Notes under the pieces: model-generated
Told to the model about the DNA's origin: nothing
The model's database searches: none
What the model saw: only the letters and a program-made list of their open reading frames with translations
Assembly (NCBI GenBank): GCA_905221605.1
Contig: CAJNDS010001225.1
Location: 560,708 to 624,707, forward strand
DNA length: 64,000 nt
DNA from: Symbiodinium natans
Lineage: Eukaryota; Sar; Dinophyceae; Suessiales; Symbiodiniaceae
Direction: 5' to 3'
In this document: in pieces, positions 29,771 to 41,487 of the stretch
Layout: each line of letters starts with the position of its first letter
Numbering within the stretch: the stretch's first letter is position 1
Position numbers and translations under genes: made by a program

Positions 29771-32700
29771 GGTTTAGGGTGTAGGGTTTAGGGCTTAGGG
29801 CTTAGGGGCCTTTGGCCCTGAACCCTAAATTCTTGCTGAACCCCAAACCCTAACCCCGAACCCTGCAACCGATGCCCCAGCCGTCGCACGCGCCTCCGGA
29901 AAATCTACCTCGAACCGTATCAGCAGGTCGCCTGGCTACTTTGCAAAGGAAGGCAGCCCCTCAGGGTTTCGAGTTAAGGTCTTGTTTGGCTGGAGCCACC
30001 TAGGGTTTCGGGCAGTTCAGGGTTTAGGGTTTAGGGCTTAGGGTTTAGGGCTTAGGGCTTAGGGTTTAGGGTTCAGGGTTTAGGGCTTAGGGTTTAGGGT
30101 TTAGGGCTTAGCACCCCAACCTGGGCCAAGAGGGCTCAACTTCCCTGACGCTCCTGAACACATGCGAGGCACTGATGCAGGCGAAGGGGCTCCACAGCGT
30201 GAGCTTTCGGAAGCCCGAAAGGGTTTAGGGTTTAGGGTTTAGGGTTTAGGGTTTAGGGTTTAGGGTTTAGGGTTTAGGGTTTAGGGTTTAGGGTTTAGGG
30301 TTTAGGGTTTAGGGTTTAGGGTTTAGGGTTTAGGAAGCTTGAAACCCTAAAGCTTGCAACCCTAAAGCTCAAACCCCTAAACCCCAAAACCTAAACCCCA
30401 AACAAGAACCCCAAAACCAATTTAAACGCCCGACTTGCAAAGTCTGAACTGGAAAGAAAGCCAGATGATGACTTGGAGACTTTGGATCAACTCTCCAACG
30501 CTTTAGCCAGACAGAGGGTTGAGGGTTATTGTTTGAGGGTTGAGGGTTTGGGCTTTTAGGCTTGAATCTAACAGACATAGGAAGGTCAACACAAGACCCT
30601 AAAGCCTATAAAGCTGAACCTTTGGAAACCCTAAACCCTAAACCCTAAACCCTAAACCCTAGCTCAACTTCTGGACGCTCCGGCCGTGATTTCGTGGATT
30701 GCCACGCTTGGGCATACCCAGGCCAGGCAGGACCCAAACCTGCAGCAACTTGGGTTTAGGGTTTAGGGTTTAGGGTTTAGGGTTTAGGGTTTAGGGTTTA
30801 GGGTTTAGGGTTTAGGGTGTCTCAATGAGTGGGCGCGCTGGTGCTGAAAGCACCCAGGCGCGCGCCCCGACTTGCATGAGCCCACCCCCGCTGGCGCTCC
30901 ACCCTCGCCTTAACCTTTACGGGTTTAGGGTTCTTTTTGAACTCTGATCGTGCTTTTGTTATTCTTCTCTTGTCCATTGGCTGGGTTAAAAGCTCGGCAT
31001 CGATGCAGATCAACTACCCTGAAGTTGCAGCCCTTAGGCATTGCAAGGGAGATATCTATCAATCGAGGGCTGCTGGAGGTTTGGGCTTGGGGCTGGCTGC
31101 CGCCTTCGCCCTCGGCGATGCTGCGTGCTGGCGGGGGTTTGGAAAACTTGCTTGGAAGGGCGTGAAATCAAAGGTTTGGGCTTTCGCCATTTCTAATGTT
31201 GGGCTTAGATGTCCATCATTCGAGGGCTTCTGGGAGGGCCAAAAAGTCAAAGGTTTGAGATTGGGTTGGCTGCCGCCTTCGTCCTTGGTGATGCTGCGTC
31301 TTGCTTGACCCCCTCATTTGGGGTGTTTTTGGCTGGAATCAGTGAAGGCTCGGTTTTGATCAAAAATGCAGAAAACGAGAGCCCACCCAGAACCGTCACT
31401 TGAGTACTAAAAAATCGCATTTTTAACCGGGCCGATCCTGGGGTCCCCCTCATTTGGGGTGTTTTTGGTGGCAAACTTTCCCCTTCAAGGGGGGTCGGAG
31501 TTTTGAGCAAGGGGGGTCTCCCAACACTAAATTGCTTCCAAAATAAGAAAAGGTCGCCGGGGTCCCCCTTAGAAAAGCTCTTGAAGAGGCCAGATAAGGG
31601 CCTCCCAGCAAGGCCTCCCATTTTCAAAAAACCCCTTTGACGCAGGGCCCTGTCAGGCAGGGGCCTGCCAGCAGGCAGGGGTCTTAGGCGGGGCCGCCCA
31701 AGGCAGGGGCCTCCCAGACAGGGCCGCAGGGGCCTCAGGGGCACCCTCCTCCAAGGCCTCCGTAGGAAGGGGCCACTCCCAGGTAGGGCCTCCAGACAGG
31801 GGCCTCCCAGGCAGTGGCCTCCCAGAGGGCCTTCCAGGCAGGGGCTTGCCAGGCAGGGGCCTCCCGGGGCCTCCCAAGCACAGCAGAGGCAGGATGCCCA
31901 ATACGAGGAAAATTGCTGGGCTGCCTGCCTGGACAGGCTCTGGGTTCCTCTGGTCCACGAAAAACGACCACGGCTGGAGGTGGGGCTCCTCTGGGAGGGG
32001 CCCTGAGAGACCTCACAAAAGGAGCTTGCTGCGTTTTACCCCATTCTAGGGCGACCTGACGGGTTTCTCGCCAGCGACCTGCCGGGTCCACCGCGCAGCC
32101 CGCAGCTGCCTGCGGGACTGGAGCTCCGTCGCCCGCCGGAGGGCTTCTGGCTCCGGAGCTACCTCGCCTGCCGGCTTCGGTGCGTTCGCCCTGCTCGACG
32201 GCCCCGGGCTCACTCAGTTTAGGGTTTAGGGTTTAGGGTTTAGGGTTTAGGGTTTAGGGTTTAGGGTTTAGGGTTAGGTTTAGGGTTTAGGGTTTAGGGT
32301 TTAGGGTTATGGTTTAGGGTTTAGGGTTTAGGGTTTAGGGTTTAGGGTTTAGGGTTTAGGGTTTAGGGTTTAGGGTTTAGGGTTTAGGGTTTAGGGTTTA
32401 GGGTTTAGGGTTTATGGGTTTAGGGTTTAGGGTTTAGGGTTTAGGGTTTAGGGTTTAGGGTTTAGGGTTTAGGGTTTAGGGTTTAGGGTTTAGGGTTTAG
32501 GGTTTAGGTGCTCGAAAAGTTTGGGGCTTCGAGGTTTGTGGTTTGGGGTTCGAGGTTTAGGGCGTTGGGGTTAGGGGTTCAAGGGGTTAAGGCATTTGGG
32601 GTCCCGGGGCCTGAACTTCAGATATTGAAACTTCAAGAGGAAGGCCTCGGGTTTAGGGTTTAGGGTTTAGGGTTTAGGGTTTAGGGTTTAGGGTTTAGGG

Positions 32701-32830
32701 TTTAGGGTTTAGGGTTTAGGGTTTAGGGTTTAGGGTTTAGGGTTTAGGGTTTAGGGTTTAGGGAATGAAAGCAACCAGGTTACAGGCTATTCCGTCTATG
32801 GGGCCGAACCTCTCGCTAGAATCTCCCTAA
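29263..32830 (+). CDS. Gene E: candidate multi-exon gene, unknown protein
   Basis: Proposed exons: 29263-29304, 29641-29683, 29881-30014, 30133-30198, 30443-30524, 30663-30753, 32106-32179, 32622-32650, 32786-32830 (stop TAA). Phases agree at every join. Characteristic peptides: ERLRVGICLKREPR, TITQVQARRALKPS, TVARASGKSTSNRIS, SELERKPDDDLETLDQLSNA, QLLDAPAVISWIATLGHTQ, CLRDWSSVARRRASGSG. The segment 30443-30753 would be amphipathic helix. Acceptors at 29641 and 30663 are the end of CCCTAAA arrays (CCCTACAAG, CCCTAG). The large intron 30754-32105 contains the GC-rich repeat block. The 5' end may lie further left or join gene C. Function unknown. Confidence 0.5.
29515..29640 (-). repeat. CCCTAAAA octamer array
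   Basis: About 15 octamers leading directly into the putative exon 29641-29683. The other side of that exon has TTTAGGG turning into TTGAGGG units (29723-29772). Confidence 0.95.
30222..30334 (+). repeat. TTTAGGG array
   Basis: About 16 perfect units after the exon-like island 30133-30198. Confidence 0.95.
30831..30867. other. Strong GC hairpin shared with 10195-10228
   Basis: GGGCGCGC and GGTGCT, a short loop GAAA, then AGCACC and GCGCGCCC. The core GGTGCT..AGCACC is conserved at 10195-10228, and both copies begin a GC-rich repeat block. Could be the end of a repeat or a structured RNA; no promoter evidence. Confidence 0.6.
31020..31320 (+). repeat. Duplicated segment encoding a GLAAAFALGDAA-like motif
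   Basis: Two diverged copies (about 31075-31205 and 31215-31320) share CGAGGGCTTCTGG, TGGCTGCCGCCTTCGCCCT and GGCGATGCTGCG. In the plus frame 30937-31308 both give AAAFxLGDAA. It may be an old coding repeat or a mobile repeat open by chance. It lies in the gene E intron. Confidence 0.45.
31640..31960. repeat. GGCAGGGGCCTCCCA minisatellite
   Basis: About fifteen imperfect 15-18 bp units of AGGCAGGGGCCTCCC. Open frames rich in RPLPG or PLPGRP on the minus strand (31653-31958) and its neighbours come from this repeat and are not called genes. Confidence 0.8.
32217..32507 (+). repeat. Long TTTAGGG array
   Basis: About 41 units, one of the longest in the window, with rare single-base slips (GGGTTAGG, GGTTATGG). 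A second array of about 16 units follows at 32648-32762 after a short island. Confidence 0.95.
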
Positions 32831-33101
32831 GACTTAGACCCTAAACACCGAACAAGCAAACACCGAACAACCTAAACCGCAGGGTTTGCGGGTTCGGGTT
32901 TAGCGTTTATATAGGGCTTATGAGGGGTGGGAGGGAAAGCGAGGGAACAGCATCAAAATTGCGTCAGGGGCCTTGCTCAGGGCTCACCATGTACTAGTAC
33001 TAGACCCTAGAGTAGCCAAGGAAAAAGGGGGGTCCCTTTTTCGTTAAAGGGGGCTTATACGGGGACCTGAACCCTAAAACAACAGGGAAGAAGCAGAGGG
33101 T

Positions 33102-33377
33102 TTAGGGTTTATAATAGGGTTTAAGGGTTAAGGGTCTCCGTCGTTTCAGCTCCTCCTTGCCAGAGCCAGACAAGCACTTCAGCTCAGGAAAGCCCTTCTT
33201 CTCCTTCTCCTTCTTCTTCTCCTTCTCGTCTTGCCACCACCACCGGGGCTCCCCAAACCCCAAACCCCAAACCCGAAACCCGAAACCCCAAACTCGGCCC
33301 CAAGCCCCAAACCAGAAACCCCAAACCCTGTGGCTTTTGGGGCTCACATTCCCTCCAACGCCCTCCAGCCCGCGCAT
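33102..33377 (-). CDS. Gene F: candidate two-exon gene, lysine/glutamate-rich protein
   Basis: Exon 1 (33377-33327) begins with ATG directly after CTGGGTGAAG and reads MRGLEGVGGNVSPKSHR, with donor AGG|GTTTGG. Exon 2 (33248-33102) reads PRWWWQDEKEKKKEKEKK and GFPELKCLSGSGKEELKRRR, ending in a TAA that lies inside a CCCTAAA-like unit. The 78-nt intron is made of CCCCAAAC-type words. A competing frame through exon 1 (FLGEDARAGGRWRECEPQK) is also open. A basic/acidic charged linker protein is all that can be said. Confidence 0.45.
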   Translation of the reverse strand: MRGLEGVGGNVSPKSHRVWGFWFGAWGRVWGFGFRVWGLGFGEPRWWWQDEKEKKKEKEKKGFPELKCLSGSGKEELKRRRPLTLKPYYKP

Positions 33378-33539
33378 CTTCACCCAGAAAGGCTACAGCC
33401 AATCACCCTATACACACGCCAAGGGACCCCGCCACCCCACGTGGGTTTAGGCTCTAGGGTTTCGGGGTTAGGGTTTAGGGTTTCGGGTTTGGGGTTCAGG
33501 GGTTTAGGGTTTAGGGCTTAGTCATCCTCAACTCTAAAC

Positions 33540-33680
33540 CCTAAAGCCTTTGCCGCGCCTCCCCTGGTCGGACCATCTTTCCCTGTGGGCCACTGATGTC
33601 CAGGTTCTTGCCATTGAGGTGCCTGAACTGCTGTTCCTACGGTTGCCAGGGAGCCTTAATCCTACATCCTTTTCTTCCTT
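33540..33680. other. Ambiguous coding island
   Basis: Open on both strands. Plus: LPWSDHLSLWATDVQVLAIE. Minus: FRHLNGKNLDISGPQGKMV, ending RQRL and TAG. The minus reading, after an AACAG acceptor, looks more natural and would be a terminal exon. Strand not decided. Confidence 0.3.
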
Positions 33681-33689
33681 TATATGCAT

Positions 33690-33926
33690 AAATATAAATA
33701 TAAATATAAATGTAAACATAAAGATACATATAAATATACATATAAATATAAATATAAATATAAATATAAATGTAAATGTAAATGTAAATATAAGTATGAA
33801 AATATATATATGTATATATATATATATATGTGTGTGTGTGTATATATGTATATATTTATATTGATAGTTATATCTATATTTATATTCATATTCCTATTTA
33901 TATTTGATATTTTTATGTATAATATA

Positions 33927-33962
<36 letters not shown>

Positions 33963-33990
33963 GAAATATATATATATATACATTTTACAA
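33690..33990. repeat. ATAAAT / TA microsatellite
   Basis: About 300 bp of AAATAT hexamer-like units passing into (TA)n and TGTG. Open frames such as YKYKYKY are artefacts. Confidence 0.95.
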
Positions 33991-34122
33991 ATGTAAAAAT
34001 ATCCCTTAGATGTTTAGTCCTTAGTACATCTAGGTAGCACCAAAAGAGGCCCCAAGTCAATCCCCAAATTCTTACAGCAGAAGTCCCCGAAGCACGGCTT
34101 CAGCAGAACCCCAACCCGAGCT

Positions 34123-34575
34123 TAGGGTTTAGGGTTTAGGGTTTAGGGTTTAGGGTTTAGGGTTTAGGGTTTAGGGTTTAGGGTTTAGGGTTTAGGGTTT
34201 AGGGCTCAGGGTGTCGGGTTCAGGGTTCAGGGTTTAGGGTTTAGGGTTTAGGGTTAGGGTTTAGGGTTTAGGGTTTAGGGTTTAGGGTTTAGGGTTTAGG
34301 GTTTAGGGTTTAGGGTTTAGGGTTTAGGGTTTAGGGTTTAGGGTTTAGGTTTAAGGGTTTAGGGTTTAGGGTTTAGGGTTTAGGGTTTAGGGTTTAGGGT
34401 TTAGGGTTTAGGGTTTAGGGTTTAGGGTTTAGGGTTTAGGGTTTAGGGTTTAGGGTTTAGGGTTTAGGGTTTAGGGTTTAGGGTTTGGGGTTTGGGGTTT
34501 AGGGTTTTGGGTTTTGGGTTTTGGGTTTAGGGTTTAGGGTTTAGGGTTTAATTAGGGTTTAGGGTTTAGGGTTTA
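34123..34575 (+). repeat. Longest TTTAGGG array cluster
   Basis: About 450 bp of TTTAGGG with small TTCAGGG, TTTGGGG and TTTTGGG blocks. It separates the microsatellite from the islands of candidate gene G. Confidence 0.95.
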
Positions 34576-34636
34576 GGCCAAGCTCATTTTTGCACCTTGA
34601 AAAGATGCCACCCGCCTCTAGCGGTGGTCTTGCACG

Positions 34637-36635
34637 TATGTGGCGGCCTGATCCTGATGCTCTTCTACGTCCGCGCGCCTTCTGCAGGGAAACTTGCAAC
34701 CCAATTGTCGGCTGAGCCTCCTAACCCTAAACCCTAAACCCTACACCCTAAACCCTAAACCCTAAACCCTACACCCTACACCCTGTCCGGGTAAGTATGC
34801 CGAGAAGGCGGAGAAGTGTTGTGATAAGGGGAGGTCGAGGGCATCGTGTTAGAGCGACTGGCCACTGCCCGTTTGTTGAAGATCCTTCGGTTCCTCACGA
34901 TTCCTAGAATCTGCGCCCTAAACCTTAAACCCTAAGCCCTTAACCCTTAACCCTAATTAGAATGCCGCGTGAACTCAGACCGCAGCCAACCCCTAAACCT
35001 CAACTCCAAAACCTCAAAGCCCCACAGCCTAACTCGCTTGGCCCTCTTCCAGTACGAGCTCTCGGTGGTTTGTTCCAACCGAGAGAATGCAAGACGAAGT
35101 AGCTTGGGGGCTCTTACGGTAAACCCAACGAAGACTTCACCCCTAAACCCCAGCACATAAACACTGAACCCTAAACCCCAACCCCTAAACCCCAAAACCC
35201 TAACCCTAACCCCTAAACCCTAAAACCCTAAACCCTAGGCCATGAGACGGGGGTGGTAGTACAGAGTATTCCGCCACATCCACTGAAAATGAGCGCTTCG
35301 CGGCTCTGAGGGGTGAGAATGTATTTTCAGCAGCGGTCTCCCAGCCCACTAAGGGTTTAGGGTTTAGGGTTTAGGGTTTAGGGTTTAGGGTTTAGGGTTT
35401 AGGGTTTAGGGTTCAGGGTTTCGGGTTCAGGGTTCAGGGTTCAGGGTTTAGGGTTTAGGGTTTAGGGTTTAGGGTTTAGGCTTATGTTCCCGGCGCAGAA
35501 ACAAAACCGTAAAAGGAAAAGACACCCACAGCCCTAGCGAGTATGGAGGACGGGAGCCCCCCCAAGCGCCCATCTAAGGTTTAGGGCTTGAAGGGGTTTC
35601 TGCCTGCATGGCGGCATGGAATCATATCATAGCTATGCAAGACCGTTGCCAACGCGACGCAGCACGCAAAGCTCGAGTGCACAAAACGGCACTTGGGCCG
35701 ACTATTGTCCGTCCTGGCACTCACTAGAAAACCAGGGCAGTTGCCCAGGTGCTTGGTCAGCTCTCTTGGGAGGGGAGCCATCAAAATGAAAGACCTGGTA
35801 GGTCACTGGTTGAACCACCAGCATCTGCCACACTACCTGCTGTCGCTTCAGTGCTCAGTGTCGGTGGGTTCTTGTTCAGAATGCATGGGGAAGGCGAAGG
35901 GGGGCGGGCTTGATTCTCAGTTTGGAGGCCCTGAACTACAAAGAAGACGCCCCGTATCCCCAAAGGACCATCGGATGCCCCTCCAATCCTAGATGAAGTC
36001 AGTGTTCCGGGCTGGGGGATCAAACGTCAGACTGTGAGGTTTAGGGTTTCGGGTTTAGGGTCTTGCCATATGAAAACAGCATGTTCTACGGGCTTTGAGA
36101 CCACAGTGTTCCCAGTTGCGGCTCTGGGGACGGGTGAAGATGGCAGAAGGAGGAGGTTCAGGGTGTAGGGTGAGGGGTCAGGCGCAGCAATCCTGTCCGC
36201 ATAATCCCACACCGCACCCTAAACCCTGAACTCTAAACCCTAAACCCTAAACACTAAACCCTAAACCATAAACCCTAAACCCCAAACCCTCAACCCTACA
36301 CCGCCCACGCCAAAAACCCAAAAGACATAGACCACAGTCTAGCTGCGCTTCTCAACATCTCAGGACACTTCTGAGACGAGTCGAATATCGGGGGGGGGGG
36401 AATTTAGGGTTTAGGGTTTAGGGTTCAGGGTTCAGGATTTAGGGTTTTAGTTTTTGGGTTTTGGGTTTTGGGCTTTGGGTTTTGGGTTTGGGGTTTGGGG
36501 TTGGGGGTTTCGGGTTTGGAAGGATTGACGTTTGGCTTACCGGGAGTGAGAAATTCCTGCAGCCTGCGCCAGGGACGTTGCAGGAGCAGTGTGACAGGCA
36601 AAGGAGGTTCCTAAGCTGGCTGGCGCCTCAGGGCC
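34637..36635 (-). CDS. Genes G/H: minus-strand exon islands, unknown protein(s)
   Basis: Islands with good minus-strand splice signals: about 36635-36535 (donor CCCG|GTAAGCC), 36395-36320, 36128-36065 (after a CCCGTCCCCAG acceptor), 35800-35733 (donor CTA|GTGAGT), 35700-35642, 35625-35579 (to TAA in a telomere unit), 35573-35526 (ATG after CCTTAG), 35305-35249, 35102-35034, about 34912 and about 34690-34640. Peptides include VFHFDGSPPKRADQAPGQL, AATGNTVVSKPVEHAVFIW, MGAWGGSRPPYSLGLW and RRADVEEHQDQAATY. Several islands are open in two or three frames (for example PTSSCILSVGTNHRELVLEE competes with LLRLAFSRLEQTTESSYWK), so one gene or two cannot be decided. If the stop at 35579 and the ATG at 35573 are both real, two genes are only a few bases apart. 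Confidence 0.3.
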
Positions 36636-37907
36636 CTAAACCCCTGGTTGAACCAAGAGGTTCATGGTTAGGATAGTATATAAAAATGTAAACTTCGACT
36701 CCTTGTTGAGTTGAAGTACCCTTGAAAGAAAGGTTTAAAATGTTCCCTCACTATGACAAAGGCAAGGTGTCCTAACTCCGAAAGACTCCAGCTTTAGGGC
36801 TTAGGGGTCCTAAAAGCAAGCCCTGTATAAGCACCCCAATCTAAGAATAATTCAACATACCCCAAACCTATACTGCACCCCTTAAGCCTTAACCTTTGAG
36901 GAAGGCATGGTCTCAGGCTCCCGGGCCCTGTCCCCCCCCCCCCCCCCCCCCTCCGCCCCCGGCGCCCCCCAGTATCCCCCCCATGGAACCCTCCCACCCA
37001 TTGTATCAAGCCTCTCCCCCGGACCTTAAACCAACCTTAACCCTCACTCACACCCTTAACCTAAACCGCAAGCCTTCAACACCAAACGCCAACCCCCAGT
37101 CACAGCACAGGCAGGGGGGGCTAAACCTCAAACCCTAAACTTAGGTAAACCCTAAACCTTAAACCTTAAACCTTAAACCCTAAACCCGAAACCCTAAACC
37201 CTAACCCCCAACCACACCCACACCACGCACAGGGGGGGGGGGGGCAGGGGGGGCAGGGTAGCACGAGCGGCCGGCCTCTTAAACCTAACCCCAAACCCCC
37301 AATCACACCACGGGCCTCTAAACCTTAACCCTGAGCCCTAAACCTTAAACCCTAAAGCCTAACCCCCCAGCCAACCCTGGCCGGGAGTGTGCGGCGCTTG
37401 AGGTTTAGGGTTTAAGGGTTTAGGGGGTACGCAGCTGCACGAGTGCTCTAGACTACATCTTCCCAGACGTGAATCGCAAACTGCGGACAACCAAGCTACA
37501 CCCTAAACCCCAACAGGTAAAAAAAAAACTAAACCCTACTCCCTAAACACAAAAAAAACTCAACCCCAAACCCCAAAAAACCTAAGCCCTAAACCCTAAC
37601 CAGCAAAAAGAACACTAAACTCTAAACCCTAAACTCAGGGCCTTCACAGCATCTACGCCCTATCACAGCAAACCCTAAACCCAAAACCCTAAACCCATCG
37701 GTAACCAGGGCTGGGAAGCCGCGAGCGCCTTTCTTCGGAGTCGTGGCACAAACAGACCCCCTGGGAGGATCCTAAGAGTAGAGCCCCCCGAAAGTAGTGC
37801 CCTGTACTACTATTCGGTCATTCTTAGGGTTTAGGGTTTAGGGCTTAGGGCTCAGGGCTCAGGGCTTAGGGCTTAGGGTTTAGGGTTTAGGGTTTAGGGT
37901 TTAGGGT

Positions 37908-37966
37908 TCAGGGTTCAGGGTTCAGGGTTCAGGGTTCAGGGTTCAGGGTTCAGGGTTCAGGGTTTA
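37908..37966 (+). repeat. TTCAGGG block
   Basis: Eight consecutive TTCAGGG units after TTTAGGG and GCTTAGGG units (37826-37907). The region 36690-37800 otherwise holds C-tracts, degenerate CCCTAAA and one ambiguous island (37410-37500). Confidence 0.9.
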
Positions 37967-38975
37967 CTTTTTGGATCCTCCCCCAGGGGGTCTGGCAGGC
38001 TTTGCAGGAGGAAGCCCCCCACCCCGACCTGGGTTTGTTGTTTCTAGGGTTTGAGGGGTTTAGGGTTTGGGCCTCACAGCAAGGGTTAAGGTCTTGGGGC
38101 CTTAGGGTTTTGGGGATAGGGTCTTAGGGTTGTAGGGTTTCGGGGTTTTAGGGCTGTAGGGTTTCCAGGGTTGAAGGCTTTAGTGGTTGTTTCTCCAGCA
38201 ACCCCAAATCGAAAAGGGACCCACCTTGTTCATCAGAGAACCTCAGCCTTGCAAATCGGCACAAATGCCATTTCGGGTTTAGGGTGTAGGGTTAGGGAGG
38301 CTCGGGTTTAGCTTTTGGGGTTTAGGGTTTAGGGTTGAGCGTTCAGGGGTTTAGATTTTAGGGTTTAGGCCTCTTCGGATTAGGAGTTGGTTGAGGGTTT
38401 ACAGGGTTTAAAGGGTATACGTGTTTTCAGGTTTTACACGTCTAGAGCCTAATCTGACGGTCCTGCAAAGATTGCGATCTTTGAATTAAATCGTGATCTG
38501 GTGAAACCGAGACGCTTTCAGGCCCAGAGATAAACTACACGTAATAAACTCCCGAAACCCTGAACCCCGAACCCTACACTCTAAACCCTCAAGCCTACGC
38601 CCTAAATCCTACGCGCTAAACTCTAAACCCCAAACACTACACCCCAAACACAAAACCCGAAACCCTGGACCCAAGCAAAGCCTGCGAACTCTAATAGCCT
38701 CACAAACCCTAAACCCTGAACCCTAAACCCTAAACAAAACGCTCATGACATCTGACCGGGGGCCCGCAAGAAACCCCCAGATCGACTGCTCGCAGCCGTG
38801 GCTTGGGGTTTGGGGCTTGGGGCTTGGGGCTTGGGGCTTGGGGCTTGGGGTTTGGGGTTTGGGGTTTGGGGTTTGGGGTTTGGGGTTTGGGGTTTAGGGT
38901 TTAGGGTTTAGGGTTTAGGGTTTAGGGTTTAGGGGGGTTTGGGGTTTGGGGTTTGGAGTTGGCGATAGACCTACC

Positions 38976-40765
38976 ACCTACGGCTCCGGGGAAGTAGTTG
39001 ATCTCCTCGGAACAAAACTCACAGCTCAACCCAGTCCGCGGTTCTACGAAACACTAAGGTTTTAGGGTCTAGGGTCTAGGGTCTAGGGTCTAGGGTCTAG
39101 GGTCTAGGGTCTAGGGTCTAGGGTCTAGGGTCTAGGGTCTAGGGTCTGGGGTCTGGGGTCTAGGGTCTAGGGTCTAGGGTCTAGGGTAGGGTCTAGGGTT
39201 TAGGGTGTAGGGTTTAGGGTTTAGGGTTTAGGGTTTAGGGTTTAGGGTTTAGGGTTTAGGGTTTAGGGTTTAGGGTTTAGGGTTTAGGGATTAGGGTTTA
39301 GGGTTTAGGGTTTAGGGTTTAGGGTGAAGGGCCTGAAGCCGTCTCGCAAATCCTGTTCTGCTAGTGGATCGACACGCAGCGGAGCTTGAGGCGAGCGTTG
39401 AGCTCCTTTGAAGGCGGCGGGATGCACCCGAAAAGTTCAGGGTTTAGGGTTTAGGGTTTAGGGTTTAGGGTTTAGGGTTTAGGGTTTAGGGTTTAGGGTT
39501 TAGGGTTTAGGGTTTAGGGTTTAGGGTTTAGGGTTTAGGGTTTAGCGTTTAGGTGAAGGAGTACTTAGAGGTTCCAGGGTACTCATTAACCCAATTAGAA
39601 TTGTACTTATAACCCAATTGTAACCATACTAGGGCACTTAAGGGGCTTATAAGTGGGTTCTAAGTGGAGTTTTGAATGGTTCATAAGTACCATGAACCTC
39701 CAAGTATGCCTAAAGCTATAGAGGCCCGTACTGCTAGGGCAATGATATGCGTGAAACCCGACGTTTAACTCTGGGAAGGCGAAGCCAAGAGAAGGTGTTT
39801 TCTGCGGGAGCGCGAAGAAGGGGACTGAAAGAGTAGATTAAAAAGCAGCTGGTCATGGCAAAGTAGGCATCCCCAGTTTAAGGGGTTTCATGTAATCTTG
39901 GGGGGGGGGGGGGGGGTGTTATAGCAAGGGGACCTGCATGTCGGGAAATAACTGAATGGGGTGCCCCAACTTGGGGCATTGATCACATTACTGTTCGCCG
40001 ATTCGCCTACTTGCTCCTAAACCCCCCAAACCCTGAACCCTAAACGCTAAACCCTGCAAACCCTAAAACCCTGATCCCAAAGCCTTGGTGCGAATGCAGC
40101 CACGCAGCTACACTGTCCGTGTGCAAGATCGCACCGCCTGTGCATCCAAAAAAAGCAACCAAGCGATTTGAATGATTTGGGGCTTGGGGCTTGGGGTTTG
40201 GGGTTTGGGGTTTAGGGTTTAGGGTTTAGGCTTTCGGCTTCAGGGTTGAGGGTCTGAGGGTTTGGAATTCAGGGGTCTCAGCTTGGGCTGTACCCGGTCC
40301 AAGTGACCCAGAACCCTACGTAACCCTTGAAACCCGCCAGGCAAAGTGATCAACATGACCCCAAGCCAATAAACCCCTAAAGGGCAAAGTTGAAAACATG
40401 GCAAAACATGGCACATTTTTCTATGTACATATACACATACATATATATATATATACATATATTTATATTTATATTTATATTTAAGCCCAACACCCGACAT
40501 CCAAGAACATGCAGGCAATAATGCCCCATAAACCCGGCGGTTCATGGTTAGAGGTTTATAGGGTTCGGAGGGGGGGGTTTAGGGGTTCGGTTTGCCCTAA
40601 ACCCGAAACCCTAAACCCTGAACCCTGAACCCTAAACCCTAAACCCTAAACCCTAAACCCTAAACCCTAAACCCTAAACCCGAATTTAGGATTGAGGGTT
40701 TAGGGCTGGCCTGCCGCGGCGAGGTCCGGCTTGAGCACTAGATGTCGGTCCAAGATCCAGTCCTT
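38976..40765 (-). CDS. Gene I: scattered minus-strand exon-like islands
   Basis: Islands on the minus strand with acceptor and donor: about 40765-40710 (DWILDRHLVLKPDLAAA), 40350-40290 (GYVGFWVTWT), 40158-40080 (GAILHTDSVAAWLHSHQG), 39420-39390 (ELNARLKLRC) and 39002-38976 (EINYFPGA, donor GTAGGT). The last two join in phase. They may be parts of one gene, but the intervening phases were not checked and no family is recognised. Confidence 0.3.
39064..39330 (+). repeat. TCTAGGG block passing into TTTAGGG
   Basis: About 17 TCTAGGG heptamers (39064-39190) followed by TTTAGGG. Another pure TTTAGGG array is at 39438-39553. Confidence 0.95.
39553..39720. mobile_element. Imperfect palindromic element, family M5
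   Basis: GAGTACTTAGAGGTTCCAGGGTACT at the left is answered by AAGTACCATGAACCTCCAAGTATGCC at the right, and inner GTACTTATAACCCA by TGGGTTCTAAGTGG. A related fragment (AGGGCACTTCAGGGGCTTATAAGTGGG) is at 55180-55215. Confidence 0.65.
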
Positions 40766-41046
40766 TCGCTCCACACAGGGTTTAGGGTTCAGGGTTTAGG
40801 ATTTAGGGTTTAGGGCTTATAGAAATTGTATAGGGTCCAGGTCCCGAAAACGTTTAGACCGAAAGTTTTGACCAAAACGGTTTGAACGAAACGTTTTGGT
40901 TTTTGGACCTTTTTTTCGTTTTTGAAGGGAGAGGGGAGGGGGAGGAGGGGGGGCGGGAGACGAGGGGGGCGGGGGGGGGAAGGGTTCCTTTGCATGGCCT
41001 GGGTCATCTTGCCTCCACCACTCGGTCCGAGTACTCGGGGTCCAGG

Positions 41047-41126
41047 CCCTGCAACCATGTTACAACGCAGAGTCTGCGACTACTTCGGCGAAGCTATAGC
41101 CTTCCCTCACGCTTGGAACCTCTAGT
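41047..41126 (+). CDS. Possible 3' coding end (unknown)
   Basis: The plus frame reads MLQRRVCDYFGEAIAFPHAW NL then TAG with natural codon choice. The upstream part of the frame runs through a G-rich tract (40925-40990) that is unlikely to be coding, so only this end is proposed. It may be a terminal exon. Confidence 0.3.
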
Positions 41127-41487
41127 CACATTCCACGCAGGCCTCTGCCGAAGATGCTCGTCCACATGAGTTGACAAGATTTGCCCAGGTGATATCAATG
41201 AACATGTGAATTGCGCTCGGTTCAATTCGGACACATTCGAAGTCACAGGCTGTCGGTGCTAAGGCTGTCGGCACTTGCACGTTTCAATAAGTTTACGAAT
41301 CTGCCAGTTGTGATGAGCCTCTGGTTGTGTGTAACTCGCTGAGTAGTGCATTTGAAAGCGTACACTGCGAAAAATGATGCCCATGTCAAGCACCAAGAGG
41401 CGTTTGGTGCACTGTGCCCCGTTGTCGCCGTCACCTGACGCGTAGCCTGTCTTTTGTCCTCGATCCGAGTCGGCCCGTCGGCCACGA

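Noticed and set aside
31247-31958. Minus frames of 101-165 residues rich in RPLPG
   Set aside because: They derive from the AGGCAGGGGCC minisatellite.
33550-34037. Plus frames with YKYKYKY and IYIYIY tails
   Set aside because: The tails are translations of the AT microsatellite; only the first part (33540-33680) is listed as an ambiguous island.
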